Assembly (NCBI RefSeq): GCF_025150745.1
Contig: NZ_CP102282.1
Location: 941,501-1,005,500 of the forward strand
Reading direction: 5' to 3'
Length of the DNA: 64,000 nucleotides
Source: Eubacterium ventriosum
GTDB lineage: Bacteria > Bacillota > Clostridia > Lachnospirales > Lachnospiraceae
The position numbers and the translations under genes are program-made. How positions within the stretch are numbered: the stretch's first letter is position 1; the number at the start of each line of letters is the position of its first letter. Under the pieces are notes generated by a model. It did not search any database and was not told the DNA's origin. It worked only from the letters and a program-made list of their open reading frames with translations. Of the stretch, positions 53,902-63,899 are shown piece after piece.

Positions 53902-55224
53902 ATGGAACAAAATAAGAAACGTTTATGCATAATCTCATTATTCATAATGGGGTTATTTTTTTGTATTGGCTCGGAAACAGTTAATGCAAAGACAAAGGTT
54001 GTAACACCCAAGAGGATAAGGAGAATTTATCAAAATGTGGAATACAAATATGAAGACAAAAATGGGAATACAGTAAGAAGAACAGAAAATGAACCAATAT
54101 CCTGTGGAATTGAAACGTGTAATCAGCATAGCAGTGAACACATTGTGGAAGGAATAAAAAAAGGGATACATGCAAAGGAATATGTTAAGTGCAATTCAGG
54201 CTCAAACCTTTACATGATAAAGATTCCATTAAACACAATAAGGAACAAAAAGGTTGAGAAGGAATACAAAACCCTTAAGGAACTTAAATTTTATTCAATG
54301 CAGGGAAGCTGCTGTAAGGGAAATGACATATACATAGCATTCAGTGACAAGGGAAGAAGCGGAAAAGTAAATGACATAAAGAAAAGCACGGGAATTGAAG
54401 AACTTAATCTCACAGCGATCGTAAAGCTTAAACTGGAAGGCAAGGATTACAAGGTGGCACAGGTTGCCGTAATAAAAGGATTTGAAAACATGGATGATTC
54501 CATTAATTATATGGGACATGCAAATGACATGACTTACTGCAATAAAAAACTTCAGACAACATGGTATGAAGTTAAGGGAAAAAAAGGTAAAAAAAGATTT
54601 ACACTGGGTTACATCGACATAAGTGATACCGTTAAGGGAATGGCGACCAACATAGGAAATGATGCGGATTCAAAGAAGAAATCAGTGTTTGGAGTGGCAA
54701 AGTACAAGAACAGAGACAATGAACTGGCAGTGGGCATCCGTGAAAAGGGAAAAAGCGTGAAGAGATATGTGGATGTTTATAAATGCGTGAAGAAAGACAA
54801 CACAGGAATTAAATATCGGTATGTGAGAAAAAAGAGACTGTTTGACATAAAAGCCTCAAAAATAAACAAACAGAAGTATTCCATTACACAGTGCATGGAA
54901 AGCAGTGGAAATTACATATTCGTCAATCAGTTTTATGAAAAAAACAAGGGAAACAATAACTGCATACAGATATATAAAAACAATAAACATAAAAAAAACA
55001 TTGTAATAAGGGATCCGGGAATTAGAATGCCGGGACAGGAAAAAGAGACATCATTAAGTAACAAGAGATGGGAAATGGAAGGTTTCGGAAAAATTAAGGG
55101 AGATACCTATTACTGTCTAATGGCAATGCCATTAACAGACAAAAAGGATGGGATAAATAACGACAAAAAGGTAACATTAAAAACCAAACAGGCATACCTG
55201 TGCACAATGAAAATAAAAAAATAG
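53902..55224 (+). CDS. Secreted protein of unknown function, 440 residues
   Basis: It has a clear signal peptide (EQNKKRLCIISLFIMGLFFC, with cleavage after about VNA near residue 30). The mature part contains CGIETCNQHSSEHIVEGIKK, MQGSCCKGNDIYIAFSDKG and a repeated beta-strand pattern (DIYIAFSDKGRSGK, SGNYIFVNQF) that suggests a propeller-like fold. No anchor is present. ATG 53902 follows AAGGGGACACT; the frame opens 14 codons earlier. It is the first of a run of four secreted-protein genes (53902-59681) with similar spacing that may form one transcript. I do not recognise the family. Confidence 0.72.
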   Translation: MEQNKKRLCIISLFIMGLFFCIGSETVNAKTKVVTPKRIRRIYQNVEYKYEDKNGNTVRRTENEPISCGIETCNQHSSEHIVEGIKKGIHAKEYVKCNSGSNLYMIKIPLNTIRNKKVEKEYKTLKELKFYSMQGSCCKGNDIYIAFSDKGRSGKVNDIKKSTGIEELNLTAIVKLKLEGKDYKVAQVAVIKGFENMDDSINYMGHANDMTYCNKKLQTTWYEVKGKKGKKRFTLGYIDISDTVKGMATNIGNDADSKKKSVFGVAKYKNRDNELAVGIREKGKSVKRYVDVYKCVKKDNTGIKYRYVRKKRLFDIKASKINKQKYSITQCMESSGNYIFVNQFYEKNKGNNNCIQIYKNNKHKKNIVIRDPGIRMPGQEKETSLSNKRWEMEGFGKIKGDTYYCLMAMPLTDKKDGINNDKKVTLKTKQAYLCTMKIKK

Positions 55225-55243
55225 AAGAGGGAAGAGAGTGGAA

Positions 55244-57187
55244 ATGAAGAAGAAAATTTTAATGATGGTGTTAATGCTGTTGCTTGTGACAACAATGATG
55301 CATTCGCCGGAGAAGGCAATTGCAGCCGAAGAAGGAAAGGTACAGATATGGAGCAATACCCATAATGAAAGAATAGAACACAGAAGCATTGCAGTTGGAG
55401 ATTCAAATCCAAACTTTTCAATAAGGATAACTCCGGAAGGGACTGCATACGGCAATGCACTGTGGACAACAAATAATACTGCAACAGCGGAAGTTACCGG
55501 GGATGAAAGCGGAGCAACCGTTCAGGGAAAGGCTGAAGGTTCAACAAGGCTTAATCTGTCGGTGGACACAACAAAATACGGAAGACTAAGTTATGACTGC
55601 ATCATATCAATATATACACCGATAAACGATGTGTCAGGAAAAATAAAAAAAGCCACAAAATTATATCGTGGTGCAGACAGCGATTCATGGGTAAGAACTG
55701 AAAAAGTAAGAATTGGACAGAGTTTCGTAATAAAAGGTTCATGTGGAGACTATTATTACATAACCATGCCGGATGATTATAAGTTTGATGATGAAAGAAA
55801 ACAGAGAGAGGCATATGTTGCAAAATCCGATGTACACATTCCGGTCACATCAATAAAAGTAAGCAAAGACAACATTGTTATGAAAAAAAATGAAAGTGAG
55901 CATATACAAACGGAACTGTTGCCGGAGCTTGCATCAGACAGGACATACGTATACAAAACCACAAACGGAAACATTGCAATGGTGGATCAAAACGGAATGA
56001 TAAAATCAACAGGAGAGGGATTTGCCGTGGTTTCATCAAACGCAACAACAGACGGTAAAACAGCAGAATGCAGGGTGTCAGTGTATTCACCAATTAATCC
56101 GGTTAATGGAACAACCATGGAACACGCAAGGCTGTATGAGGGTGCAGACACATCATGCAGAATAAGAAAAGACAATGCAGGGAAGAATGAAAAGCTTAAG
56201 GTGATTGGAAAATGCGGAAATTTTTACTATGTGGAAATGCAGGACAACCATTTTGGAGAAGGGGACAACAGGGCATTCATTTCCAAGTCAGACGTGTACA
56301 TTCCGGTGGAAAGAATAGAATTAAGTGAGTCAAACTTAATACTTAACATAAATCAAAAAAAGAAAATAATGGTGAAAATATATCCGGAAATAGCAACGGA
56401 CAAAAGTGTAAGATTTTATTCAAAGATGGGAAATGCGAAAGTTGATGTAGAAGGTATTGTTTCAGTGTCTAGGTTGGATGAAGATATAATATGGGCAGAA
56501 ACAAAAAGTGGCATAACAACAAACGAATGCACAGTACAGGTTCTATCAGATAAAATAATTGAAAAACTTGATCCACAGGGAACGTTTAAGATATCATCAT
56601 TAAAGACTGACCTGGACGGAAATCACGTCACATTTTCAAAATGTAAGGGGGCATCGGAATACATAGTGTTCAGAAAGGGAAGGAAAGGTGGCTGGAAGGA
56701 CATCTACTACATATACAATAATGACTCAAAGAATCAAAGGCACGTCTTTGACATGGGAGCAAAACCGGGAGAGAAATACAGTTACAAGGTATTGGGATAT
56801 TACAAGTACATAACGTATGAAAACGGAAGGCTGGTGACAAAGAGAATAAGCAAGGCGGTTGAATCTGGAAGCATAACAACAGGGGAACCCACACTTAACA
56901 CAAAAATTGTCAGGAACAAAAAGAAAAAAATAAAATACATACAGCTTAACTGGAACAAAATGTCATATGATTATGGAGGAAAACATCAAAAGACAGAATA
57001 TGAGCTGCAAAGAAAAGAAGGAAAAGGAAAAAGAAAAAAGATAAAGACATTTAATGAAAAAACGTTAAGCTATAAGGATAAAAACGTGAAAAAGAACAAG
57101 GAATACACATATTACCTGAGAGCATTTTACAAAACAGGAAAAAAGAATGAGTTTCCTGAAAAAAAGATAAAAATAAAAACAAAGTAA
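55244..57187 (+). CDS. Secreted Ig-like (Big_2) and Fn3 multidomain protein
   Basis: This 647-residue secreted protein has a signal peptide (about residues 1-28). Bacterial Ig-like (Big_2) segments follow, with the usual patterns TTNNTATAEVTGDESG and KTTNGNIAMVDQNGMIKSTG. Two internal repeats each read YTPIND/YSPINP, then LYRGADS/LYEGADT, then GSCGDYYYITMPDD/GKCGNFYYVEMQDN, an SH3-like repeat unit. The C-terminal ~190 residues are Fn3-like and strongly basic. No cell-wall anchor is seen. ATG 55244 is preferred over the GTG two codons earlier. Confidence 0.78.
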   Translation: MKKKILMMVLMLLLVTTMMHSPEKAIAAEEGKVQIWSNTHNERIEHRSIAVGDSNPNFSIRITPEGTAYGNALWTTNNTATAEVTGDESGATVQGKAEGSTRLNLSVDTTKYGRLSYDCIISIYTPINDVSGKIKKATKLYRGADSDSWVRTEKVRIGQSFVIKGSCGDYYYITMPDDYKFDDERKQREAYVAKSDVHIPVTSIKVSKDNIVMKKNESEHIQTELLPELASDRTYVYKTTNGNIAMVDQNGMIKSTGEGFAVVSSNATTDGKTAECRVSVYSPINPVNGTTMEHARLYEGADTSCRIRKDNAGKNEKLKVIGKCGNFYYVEMQDNHFGEGDNRAFISKSDVYIPVERIELSESNLILNINQKKKIMVKIYPEIATDKSVRFYSKMGNAKVDVEGIVSVSRLDEDIIWAETKSGITTNECTVQVLSDKIIEKLDPQGTFKISSLKTDLDGNHVTFSKCKGASEYIVFRKGRKGGWKDIYYIYNNDSKNQRHVFDMGAKPGEKYSYKVLGYYKYITYENGRLVTKRISKAVESGSITTGEPTLNTKIVRNKKKKIKYIQLNWNKMSYDYGGKHQKTEYELQRKEGKGKRKKIKTFNEKTLSYKDKNVKKNKEYTYYLRAFYKTGKKNEFPEKKIKIKTK

Positions 57188-57209
57188 GAATAATGAAAGG
57201 AGAGTAGCA

Positions 57210-58361
57210 ATGAAAAGAATAACAATAATGATGACAATGGCATTAATGGTCTGTTTGTGCCTGGGAATAAACGGTACGGAAGTAAAGGCAGAAAGCATGA
57301 CACAACAGGTTTCTGCACCTAAAGGATTTCAGGGAACATCCACTAATGGAAAGATAAAGCTTAAGTGGAAAAAGAACGGTGATGCAAGTGGCTACATACT
57401 TTACAGAAACGGAAAGAAGATAAAAAAATTAAAGTCGACAACAACATCATATGTGGACAAAAAAGTAAAAATCAACAAAAAATATAAATATCAGATACTT
57501 ACTTATAAGAAAACAGAAATTCAAACTGAAAAAAGTGCGAAAAGCTATAAAATAACAGTAGTTGCAACAGACAAGAAATCAAAAAAACTAAATGCTGCAA
57601 GATTTGTAAATATTAAAAGTAATTACAAGATTGGATGGGGCGAAACATTAAAATTAAAACCGGTAGCAAAGTATTCAAAAAAAATCAAAGGAAAGTATAA
57701 GAAAGGTAAAAAGGTATACAGCAAGAAGATTAAATGGAAATCCTCAAATCCACAGCTTGTAAAGGTTAACAAAAACGGAAAAATCACGGCGACATCAGAA
57801 AGAGTAATCGGAACAGCAAAGATAACAGCAAGAAGTCATAACGGAATAAGGAAGACCTTAAATGTAAGTGTGGTTAACTTTGCAAGGTTAGATAAGATAC
57901 AAAATCTGGAAAAAGTAAAGGATGAAGGAATAAAAAAATTGTTAACAACACAAAAAGATGCAACATCTATAATAGCAGATTTCTTTCAAAATAATATACC
58001 AAATCAAGAGTTAGAATTGACATTAGGAATGAAGCAAGTGAAGACAGAAGATGGAGCGATAACACATGCTTGGAGCATAATCATAAACCCGGAAGAAGAA
58101 ATAGAAAGTAATATGTATAATTACATTTTAAAATATTTATCTGATAATTATAGAACAAGCATAAAAATAACGAAAGATTATATACGTTTTCAAAAACGTC
58201 AATTATACACCTGGGGCTACGAACTTAACGATCTAGTTTATGTGTTTAACAACAAAAGTGCGTTAGACAATTATCAGTATGATAATGCGGTATATGACAT
58301 CGTCAAAGTAGCAGACAGATGGTATTATGGAACAACCAATGCATACGGGCTGGCATATTAA
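57210..58361 (+). CDS. Secreted Fn3/Ig-like protein (intact copy of a tandem pair)
   Basis: This 383-residue protein has a signal peptide (about residues 1-27), an Fn3 domain (about 35-115: NGKIKLKWKKNGDASGYILY) and a basic Big_2-type Ig domain (about 130-220: IKWKSSNPQLVKVNKNGKIT). A C-terminal domain of about 150 residues ends DRWYYGTTNAYGLAY. It begins 23 bases after the previous gene, with AAAGGAGAGTAGCA as ribosome-binding site. A near-identical second copy lies directly downstream. The function is unknown; surface binding is likely for the Fn3/Ig part. Confidence 0.82.
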   Translation: MKRITIMMTMALMVCLCLGINGTEVKAESMTQQVSAPKGFQGTSTNGKIKLKWKKNGDASGYILYRNGKKIKKLKSTTTSYVDKKVKINKKYKYQILTYKKTEIQTEKSAKSYKITVVATDKKSKKLNAARFVNIKSNYKIGWGETLKLKPVAKYSKKIKGKYKKGKKVYSKKIKWKSSNPQLVKVNKNGKITATSERVIGTAKITARSHNGIRKTLNVSVVNFARLDKIQNLEKVKDEGIKKLLTTQKDATSIIADFFQNNIPNQELELTLGMKQVKTEDGAITHAWSIIINPEEEIESNMYNYILKYLSDNYRTSIKITKDYIRFQKRQLYTWGYELNDLVYVFNNKSALDNYQYDNAVYDIVKVADRWYYGTTNAYGLAY

Positions 58362-58392
58362 AGAAGTACATTTTAATTAGAACTATTTCATT

Positions 58393-58445
58393 ACACAGTT
58401 TTCTCTATAGTATTGATTTCAAAAAATATGCAGAGAAAACTGTGT
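58393..58445. repeat. 14-bp perfect inverted repeat between the tandem copies
   Basis: ACACAGTTTTCTCT (58393-58406) pairs with AGAGAAAACTGTGT (58432-58445). It lacks a T-run, but it lies after the first copy and may act as its terminator. Confidence 0.65.
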
Positions 58446-58524
58446 GGGAAATATGAATGTAGGATTATGCCTATTGCAATAAATACAAGGGAAAATGAAT
58501 CACTTAAAGAAGGAAGGTAAAACT

Positions 58525-59681
58525 ATGAATCAAAGGAAGAAATGCTTATGCATAATTTCATTATTATTAATGGGATTACTTTTTGATATTCACATAGAAG
58601 CAACCAAAGTAAAGGCAGAAAACATGACACAACAGGTTTCTGCTCCTAAAGGATTTCAGGGAGCATCCACTAATGGAAAGATAAAGCTTAAGTGGAAAAA
58701 GAACAGTGATGCAAGTGGCTACATACTATATAGAAATGAAAAAAAGCTAAAGACATTAAAGTCAAAAAACACATCATATGTGGACAAAAAAGTAAAAATC
58801 AACAAAAAATATAAATATCAGATACTTTCTTATAAGAAAACAGAAACTCAAACTGCAAAAAGTGCAAAAAGCTACAAAGTAACAGTAGTTGCAACAGACA
58901 AGAAATCAAAAAAACTAAATGCTGCAAGATTTGTAAATATTAAAAGTAATTACAAGATTGGATGGGGCGAAACATTAAAATTAAAACCGGTAGCAAAGTA
59001 TTCAAAAAAAATCAAAGGAAAGTATAAGAAAGGTAAAAAGGTATACAGCAAGAAGATTAAATGGAAATCCTCAAATCCACAGCTTGTAAAGGTTAACAAA
59101 AACGGAAAAATCACGGCGACATCAGAAAGGGTAATCGGAACAGGATAACAGCAAGAAGTCATAACGGAATAAGGAAGACCATAAATGTAAGTGTGGTTAA
59201 CTTTTCAGGATTAGACAAGATACAAAATCTGAAAAAAGTTAAGGACAAAAACATTATAAAAATGTTAACTGATGAAAAGCAGGAGACATCTGATATCGCG
59301 GATTATTTTCAAAAGAACAAAGTCAATGAAGAAGTTGAATTAGAATTTGGACAAAGGAAGGTAAACACAGAAGATGGAGGAATAACATATGAAATATGTA
59401 TAAAGATGAACTCAGAAATAAAAATAGAAACGGATATGTATAATGAAATATTAAAATGCATAGATGATAATTTTATTAAAATAAAAATAACACCTGAATA
59501 TATTCGTTTTCAACATAATTATTTATACACCTGGGGTTACGAACTTAATGATCTAGTGTATGTGTTTAACAACAAAAGTGCGTTAGACAATTATCAGTAT
59601 GATAATGCGGTATATGACATTGTTAAAGTAGCAGACAGATGGTATTATGGAACATCCAATGCTTATGGGCTGGCATATTAA
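58525..59681 (+). pseudogene. Second tandem copy of the Fn3/Ig-like gene, frameshifted
   Basis: It has the same domain order as 57210-58361, with signal peptide, Fn3, Ig-like and the same last ~45 residues. The frame stops at 59148 because four bases (CAAA) present in the first copy are missing after 59143, so GGA-ACA-GGA-TAA ends the protein in the Ig domain. The remaining reading frame continues from about 59193 to 59681. The DNA of the Ig domain is almost identical between copies while the C-terminal middle is diverged, which suggests a recent duplication or gene conversion of that block. The 5' product (about 207 residues) might still be secreted. Confidence 0.88.
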
Positions 59682-59719
59682 CTGGATATAGGGATGAATT
59701 AAGTCATATAAAAAACTAA

Positions 59720-60470
59720 GTGATTTTTGAAAAGATTACAGAAAATAAAGGTCGATATGGTTACAGACGAATTCACGCCCTACTTAAGCGTGAAAATATA
59801 ATTGTCTCAGAAAAAGTTATTCGTAGGATTATGAAAGAAGAACAACTTGTAGTAAAAATCAAACGAACTCGTAAATATAATTCCTATCAAGGTGAAATAT
59901 CTCCAGCAGTAGATAATCTAATTAACAGAAATTTTTCTGCATCTAAACCTAACGAAAAGTGGTTAACAGATATAACCGAGTTTGCAATTCCGGCAGGAAA
60001 GGTTTATTTATCGCCTATAGTAGATTGTTTTGATGGCTTACTTGTCAATTGGAATATAAGCACTTCTCCAGATGCATTACTTGTCAATTCTATGCTTGAC
60101 GATGCAGCTAAATTACTATCTGTAGGAGAAAAACCAATCATACATTCAGACAGAGGCGTACACTACCGCTGGCCAGGCTGGATTTACAGGATTGAGAAAA
60201 ATGGTTTCATACGATCAATGTCAAAGAAAGGCTGTTCACCTGATAATTCTGCCTGTGAGGGCGTATTTGGAAGAATTAAAAATGAGATGTTCTATAATGC
60301 AGATTGGTCTGGGGTAAACATCTCAGAATTTATTGGTATTTTAAATGATTATCTTTATTGGTATAATGAAAAAAGAATAAAAAAATCATTAGGATATTTG
60401 AGTCCTATAGAGTACAGACATAGACTTGGATTGGTCACTTAGATAGTCCAAGAAAATGTCCGCACCCTCG
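59720..60470 (+). mobile_element. 5'-truncated IS3-family (IS150-like) transposase
   Basis: The frame encodes 240 residues of an OrfB-type transposase: an HTH_21-like segment (NKGRYGYRRIHALLKRENI), then the DDE core with Asp in WLTDITEF, Asp in HSDRGVHY and Glu in ACEGVFGRIKNEMF, and the end NEKRIKKSLGYLSPIEYR. The first ~40 residues of OrfB and all of OrfA are missing, so the left end was lost next to the broken secreted gene. The right end probably lies near 60470, after AATGTCCGCACCC. It is not expected to move on its own. Confidence 0.85.
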
Positions 60471-60489
60471 ACTCGTTAAGTATAAAGAT

Positions 60490-61171
60490 TTATTTTTTTG
60501 TTTTTCGTTGCTTAACGACAATATCGTCTCCGATTGCTTTTTTAGCAGTGAAATTTCCTACGTGGTCATCAAAAAATAAATCTTTTTCCCATACTTCTCC
60601 AGTTGTAATAGAGTAAATAGGGTATATTGTTATTGTTACAGGATATTTGTAAGTATTACTCCAACTTATACTAAATTTATTTGTTTTGGTAACGTTGTAT
60701 CCCAACTGTGCGTTTAATATTTTTGATGTAACTCCACCAGAAGCAGAAAATGTGTTACTTATGCTAACACTTTCTGAAATTTTTACTTTTCCAGCAGGTC
60801 TTTTATATTGTCTTAAGACATTACTTTTATCTGTTTTTCTAGTTACTTTTTTTGTTTTTTATACAATAATCATCACCAAAATATAATGTTTGTATCATAG
60901 CATTTTCGTTAGGAACATCAATATGTCTGTATATTTCTATTATATCTGGATCGTATTTCAGTCCCATTGATTCTTGGTATTCTTTTATTTCCTGCTTATT
61001 TGTAATATGTATAGTTCCTTCCTGGGAAAATTGATTTGTTTTTGTAGCTATTTCAGCATTGCTAACTTTGTCATAAGTCAAATTATCTCCAAGTGTAGCT
61101 GCGGATGAATTAATAGAAATACATAATGTAGTAATCATACAAATTGTAATTAAGCTTAATAATTTCTTCAT
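60490..61171 (-). pseudogene. Secreted protein gene broken at a homopolymer run
   Basis: Read from 61171, a signal peptide (MKKLLSLITICMITTLCISI) and about 110 residues are encoded before a stop at 60839. Removing one A from the seven-A run (60847-60853 on this strand) would restore one frame of about 226 residues to 60490, including ISWSNTYKYPVTITIYPIYS. That suggests a frameshift mutation, phase variation or a base-calling error. The ribosome-binding site CAGGAGGTAAAAC is good. The product is not recognised. It probably forms an operon with the XRE gene just upstream (61198-61908). Confidence 0.75.
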
Positions 61172-61197
61172 AGTGTTTTACCTCCTGTTATTTGTTA

Positions 61198-61908
61198 TCA
61201 ATCTTTAATTTCCCGAGAGAATAAAAGTATTGCACACGCGATATAAATAATTGATATAACGAGCTCTAAAAAATTCAGTGAAACAAAAGGTTTTGTATTT
61301 ATTTCATATAATGATTTTATGCAAAATATCATAATCATTGCATATCCAATTAAGGTTAATAAGATATTTTTCTTGGATTTATTTTTCTTTTTAACAATAA
61401 AAAAAGAAAAAAATGTAAATGATAACATAAACAAAAGCAATGCTATATTAACAATTCCATACAAATCATAATAATCGATGAATCCTATAAAACCTGTATA
61501 CCAGGTTCCAGATTCTGACTGTCTGGCAATGGGAGTTTGAAAAAATGTTGATATTAATTTTATTAGTATAAGGAAAATAATCGAAATAGCCATTCCAGAT
61601 CCTGGCAATATGAATTTGAGATGCCTTTTGATTGCAGTGGCTTTTGTGCCTACATTTTCATTATTTGCAATCTTATTTTGTTCGTTGCTAAATTCCTCCT
61701 CAAATTGGTCTTCTTTATCATCATTCATAAGATAATCTAAAGAGCAATCAAAAAAATTGCTTATCTTTACTAAATTATTAATATCCGGTAGGGTTCCTAG
61801 TTCCCATTTTGAGATGGCTTGTCTGGATACACATAACTCAGAAGCTAGTTGCTCTTGCGATAAGTTATTATCCTTTCTTAATTTTTGCAATTTACTAGAA
61901 AACGTCAT
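61198..61908 (-). CDS. XRE-family regulator with C-terminal membrane segments
   Basis: This 236-residue protein has an N-terminal Cro/C1 helix-turn-helix (about residues 5-60: LQKLRKDNNLSQEQLASELC, then SRQAISKWELGTLPDI). A linker follows, then four hydrophobic segments (about 95-232). Membrane-tethered XRE regulators of this form are frequent in Firmicutes and often sense cell-envelope signals. AGGAGATATAAAT precedes the ATG. The broken secreted-protein gene follows 27 bases downstream on the same strand and may be its regulatory partner. Confidence 0.88.
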   Translation of the reverse strand: MTFSSKLQKLRKDNNLSQEQLASELCVSRQAISKWELGTLPDINNLVKISNFFDCSLDYLMNDDKEDQFEEEFSNEQNKIANNENVGTKATAIKRHLKFILPGSGMAISIIFLILIKLISTFFQTPIARQSESGTWYTGFIGFIDYYDLYGIVNIALLLFMLSFTFFSFFIVKKKNKSKKNILLTLIGYAMIMIFCIKSLYEINTKPFVSLNFLELVISIIYIACAILLFSREIKD

Positions 61909-62713
61909 TATTTATATCTCCTCTCCTTCTTGTTTTTTGTATAGTACAATAACTCAAGCTACCAAATTGCTTAAAAAATTAAAAAGTGAGCCCCCCCTAT
62001 CTCGCAATCTATAAATTTGGATATGAGTAAATGTACAGTTACAAATTTTAGTGAAAAAATGAAAATCCTCAACCATTTAAAGTTGGAACTTCCGCAACTC
62101 ACAGTAGCATCTTGCCTATTTCAGGCGTTTCTCTTGTATTTTTCGTATGTAAATTCTATACATTTGCAATTTATAATATCATAAATATTAGGAGAGATTC
62201 AAATTATTTTGAATCATTTACCTTCGAGAGTATCTCTTAATTTTTTATCTGAAGTGTAAAAAATTAAAAATATTTTGCAAGAATTTCTGTATGTTGTAAA
62301 ACAAGAGAAGATAGAGAAAGTAAGATTGTATATTGATTAGTGGCAAAAAAATAAACCAAATTGAAGATAATAAAAATAACTTAATGAAATAGCTAACTTA
62401 TGTTATAATTCCCTCGTGGCAACACGAAATCAGAAGGATAATACAGATTATATAACATAGGTAGAAAAACGGCTGAAAGAACATTGAACTTAAACAAATA
62501 TGCTTAAGCTATACTCTGTACACGCTGAGTCATAATCGTTAGAGCACAGTTCCTTTTCTTTTTCATATTCATTCAATAATTTAAACCACAATACGGTTTA
62601 TTTTCCTAAATCCCATCCACGTTAGAATTCGACATAGACACACTGCAATAGTAAAATATAACCATAAAGTTTGAGACCAACAAACCTTAAAACTTTAAAT
62701 CAAAAATAAATAA
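61909..62713. other. Long AT-rich gap
   Basis: No gene is visible. A perfect hairpin, GATTCAAA/TTTGAATC with a TTAT loop, lies at 62196-62215. The sequence up to about 62700 shows short AT-rich stretches and a possible promoter around 62400, but nothing I can support as a gene. Confidence 0.5.
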
Positions 62714-62772
62714 ATGCCTTATTGAGAACAGTAGTTTAAGAAACTGACTGTTTTTCAATAAGGCATTTTTTA
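62714..62772 (+). terminator. Long hairpin terminator before the DUF5688-type gene
   Basis: ATGCCTTATTGA (62714-62725) pairs with TCAATAAGGCAT (62755-62766), with a second inner stem AGTTT/AAACT, followed by TTTTTATT. The GCCTTAT core is shared with the terminator at 34536-34577. Confidence 0.8.
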
Positions 62773-62793
62773 TTGCAAAAATGGAGGTGTCTT

Positions 62794-62829
62794 ATGAAAA
62801 GTGAAAGCATTTTAGTTGTTCCACCGTAG
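62794..62829 (+). CDS. Possible leader peptide MKSESILVVPP
   Basis: The 11-codon ORF has a strong ribosome-binding site (GGAGGTG, six bases before the ATG) and ends Pro-Pro-stop, 51 bases before the next gene. Consecutive prolines next to a stop codon slow the ribosome, so a role as a regulatory leader is possible. It could also be the start of a decayed gene. Confidence 0.4.
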   Translation: MKSESILVVPP

Positions 62830-62880
62830 GAGTGAAACAGGGCCAATATTAGAATTATGAAATTTTTTAGGAGGACAAAT

Positions 62881-63897
62881 ATGAATTTAAATTACGAAGA
62901 ATTTAAGGAAAAGATTAAGGAAGATATTAAGGATTACATGGATGAGAAGTACAAGGATTGTGGAGTTGTAATCAGAAAGGTTAATAAGACTAACCGTGAG
63001 GTTGATGGATTAAATTTTTATGATATTCCAGGATTAAAAAATGCCACACCAACATTATACGTAAACAACCTGTATGAAGAATACGAAAGAACAGTAAATT
63101 ACGAAGATGTTGTAAGAATGGCAGCTGAAACAATGGAAAATGGAATTGAATCATTTAACAAGGAAATTAAGGCAGATTTTTTAGATACGTCAAGACTTAA
63201 GGATAACGTATTTTTTACATTAATAAATGCTGAACAGAACAGAGAGTTATTGAAGACTGTTCCACACAGAAAATTTGAAGACCTTGCAATTGTGTACAGA
63301 TGGAATCTTGGAAATGATTCATTAGGAACATATACAAATCTTGTTAACAATGATTTAGCAGCAAAGGAAGGTCTTACAGAAAATGACTTATACAATGCAG
63401 CAAATAAGAACACAAAGGAATTATTCCCAGTGTCAATTAAGAACATGAATGAAGTCATTAGTGAAATTATATTTGGTGAAAGTGAATTGGGTGAAGAAAT
63501 GCAGGAAGAATTCAATGAAGTAATGATGGAAACACCTAATGAACATTCAATGTATGTAATTACAAACGAAAGTAAATTGTATGGAGCAGCTTCAATTTTG
63601 TATGAAGAGCCACTACACGAATTAGCAGAAAAAATTGGAAGTGACCTGTATATTTTGCCATCAAGCATCCATGAAGTTATTGCCGTATCAGCAGATTTTG
63701 GTTTACCTGATGAATTGGCAGAAATGGTTTATGAAATCAATATGGACCAGGTAGACATTAATGACCGTCTTTCAAATCAGGTATATTGCTACGACAAGGA
63801 TTTAAGAACATTAAGACTTGCAACAGACACAATAAATAAGAGTCTTGATGACGTTGACCGTGGAGCAATATCAAGTCCGGAAAGAGAGGGCAGATAG
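62881..63897 (+). CDS. DUF5688-type protein of unknown function
   Basis: This 338-residue soluble acidic protein begins MNLNYEEFKEKIKEDIKDYM. It contains VVIRKVNKTNREVDGLNFYD, PTLYVNNLYEEYE and LYILPSSIHEVIAVSADFG, the pattern of the DUF5688 family that I associate with Lachnospiraceae mobile elements. The function is not known. ATG 62881 follows TTAGGAGGACAAAT; the frame opens eight codons earlier. The next partial gene begins immediately after its stop, probably in the same operon. It supports the view that the 30.6-64 kb region is mobile DNA. Confidence 0.78.
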   Translation: MNLNYEEFKEKIKEDIKDYMDEKYKDCGVVIRKVNKTNREVDGLNFYDIPGLKNATPTLYVNNLYEEYERTVNYEDVVRMAAETMENGIESFNKEIKADFLDTSRLKDNVFFTLINAEQNRELLKTVPHRKFEDLAIVYRWNLGNDSLGTYTNLVNNDLAAKEGLTENDLYNAANKNTKELFPVSIKNMNEVISEIIFGESELGEEMQEEFNEVMMETPNEHSMYVITNESKLYGAASILYEEPLHELAEKIGSDLYILPSSIHEVIAVSADFGLPDELAEMVYEINMDQVDINDRLSNQVYCYDKDLRTLRLATDTINKSLDDVDRGAISSPEREGR

Positions 63898-63899
63898 TC

